27,664 nt of DNA, taken from NCBI GenBank assembly GCA_001247695.2, contig LGRX02013954.1:1-27664 (forward strand), given 5' to 3'. The stretch comes from Cymbomonas tetramitiformis (Eukaryota > Chlorophyta > Pyramimonadophyceae > Pyramimonadales > Pyramimonadaceae). The notes under the pieces are model-generated. The model was not told the DNA's origin. It did no database searches and was given only the letters and a program-made list of their open reading frames with translations. The position numbers and the translations under genes are program-made. This document shows, in pieces, positions 26,237-27,664 of this stretch (within the stretch, counting starts at the first letter, position 1; each line of letters opens with the position of its first letter).

Positions 26237-27605
26237 CTACCTGGGCTGGTTGAAGAGGTTCTTGGACTTGGCTTGCGGCGGAGGATTAGGACCAGAGAAA
26301 AGTCCTTGCTCCGGGCTTGGCACCGCATTCGGGTCCACGTACGGGCCGAACCCCGGCGGGTACGTCGGGGTCTGTGAGGCTCCCGGCCGGACGTGCAACG
26401 GGGACGGTGGCCGCCGGGGACCCGTGCCTTCCGTAGAAGGGACGACGGGGGGAGTTTCCTGTCCCGATTCCCGGGACACCAAGTCGGTCGGGACGTCCCC
26501 CATTGGCGGGGGGACCGGCCCCCCCGCGCTCAGATCAGCACGCGGGGTCATCACCACAGGCTGAGCCGTATCCCCCGTCGGGGCCGTATGGGACTTCTCG
26601 ATCGAGCACCTCGCGGAAACTTTCCAGATTCTTCACCATAGTGGCTCTGGACTGGCTGTTCGTGACTTCCAGACCGGGGACCTTGAATACAGATTTTCCG
26701 AAGGTGTTCGGACTTGAAGATTGAGGGGTTCAGCAGGAGGTCCTTGCTCGGCAACACGAAAAAGTTCAGCCCGTTAAAGGCGTTCACCGTCATATCGGGG
26801 ATAGTCGGCCTCTCTCCCGTCACCTGGTGGATTTCATCACGGGACGCCTGCGGACGGAGAGAAAGGCTGCCCCCCCCGCAACATCCTCCGCCAAGGACGT
26901 TCTCTGCAACACATTCCTCGCCGGAGGAGGAGAGTCAGTACGCCCAGGAGCTGCCTGGTCACCAAACGACAACTCTTGTAACAAGGACGGTCCGGACGGT
27001 GACTCCGGCGTTTCAACATTCTCCCGCGACCACCTTTCCCCCGCGTCAACCACCTCGTCACCGTCTTCAGATTCATGAAGACCCAAGGAGCGAAAGATTG
27101 CGGGCTCCTCCCGCGGAGGGGAGAACCGCGGAGACGAGGTTGCTGCATTCAGCGCGGGCGTCACGTTGGGTACGGAATTCTCGTCAGGCTGACGAGCCCG
27201 TGCGCTGCGGGAGGCGCGGGTCGCCCTCCGCAAATCAGAATTAGAAGCGATTGGACGGGTAACTCGCTTGTATACCTTAGAGGAGAACAAGACGATGAAC
27301 TCAGAAAGCATGTGGCGGCCGAGCTTACAGGGGAACCTAAGCTGTTGAACCCAGGGAAAGGCTCCTCCTTTATAGACATTTGCTCCGAAACACTTTTTCC
27401 ACTTGCTGACCTCCGCGACGAAATGAAGCGGGAGCTCTACCTCCAAGCATTGCCTGAATCGGGAATGTACCGCCCATCCGCTTCCAAGAAGGGGACCATT
27501 GCTGTGACAGCACTTCCGGATGTTAACACTCAGAGCGGCAATAATGTGTACCCTGAACTCCAATATGCTAGGAAACAAGAGTTCTGGAAACTCCTGTCGT
27601 GGCAC
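26237..27605 (-). pseudogene. Unidentified Pro-rich (possibly Gag- or ORF1-like) protein in several frames
   Basis: Protein-like sequence runs along the minus strand but changes frame. First frame (27605 to about 26880): FGANVYKGGAFPWVQQLRF, then a Ser/Arg/Glu-rich stretch. After a run of eight C (26870-26877) a second frame gives RDEIHQVTGERPTIPDMTVN and NGLNFFVLPSKDLL. Near 26700 a third frame takes over (FGKSVFKVPGLEVTNSQ, ESFREVLDREVPYGPDG). Beside a C5/G4 stretch near 26570-26590 a fourth continues (PRADLSAGGPVPPPMGDVP to FNQPR and a stop). Each switch is a one-base change and at least two lie at homopolymers, so this is one damaged or mis-sequenced frame of about 455 codons. The mixed globular plus Pro-rich layout would suit a retrotransposon Gag or ORF1, but no zinc knuckle is seen. 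Confidence 0.5.
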
Positions 27606-27664
27606 TATCTCTCGAAGAAAGAGTTTCCGTCACTACTCTCACGATATGCCACGCGTGCACACGA

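Noticed and set aside
1..27664. tRNA, rRNA or CRISPR features
   Set aside because: No tRNA box A/box B pair, rRNA stretch or regularly spaced repeat-spacer array was seen. The short repeats present are tandem or irregular.

Overview
This is a eukaryotic nuclear sequence. It has spliceosomal GT-AG introns, no bacterial operon structure, and is dominated by decayed retrotransposons and satellite-like repeats. The one confidently recognised conserved host gene is an intron-containing NFACT/RqcH-family gene of the bacterial or plastid type (minus strand, about 10.1-11.9 kb). With the type of LINE and copia remains, this suggests a plastid-bearing protist such as an alga. No species can be named from the sequence alone.

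Layout: 1-3.3 kb is AT-rich and holds two or three unidentified minus-strand reading frames broken by small indels (one by a 16-bp tandem duplication), perfect palindromes, and degenerate tandem repeats. A pogo/Tc1-like element (3597-4287) with 23-bp matching ends, including the flanking TA, sits inside an unidentified plus-strand reading frame (3520-4986). The stretch 5.4-7.6 kb is a 556-bp duplication plus shorter related repeats. 7.6-10.0 kb is the frameshifted 3' end of a non-LTR retrotransposon followed by a GC-rich, Gly/Arg-rich open frame. 10.1-11.9 kb carries the NFACT gene. 12-17 kb has no gene I can defend; it contains several minisatellites, a repeated palindrome and one strong hairpin. 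17.1-19.8 kb is a Ty1/copia remnant: a Gag zinc knuckle and RT-RNase H, with no protease or integrase between them.

19.8-24.6 kb is the most interesting unit, a retroelement-like block. ORF1 is unidentified. ORF2 joins a PCIF1-like adenine-methyltransferase domain to an RNase H domain whose catalytic residues look intact. A tail in the same frame as ORF2 follows after one TAA stop. No reverse transcriptase or endonuclease is visible in the block.

25.3-25.7 kb holds the last exon of a RING-finger gene (minus strand). 26.2-27.6 kb holds a minus-strand Pro-rich protein split over several frames, with the changes at or near homopolymers.

The genes do not form a pathway. The window reads as a transposon-rich interval around one or two host genes, with successive insertions and decay.
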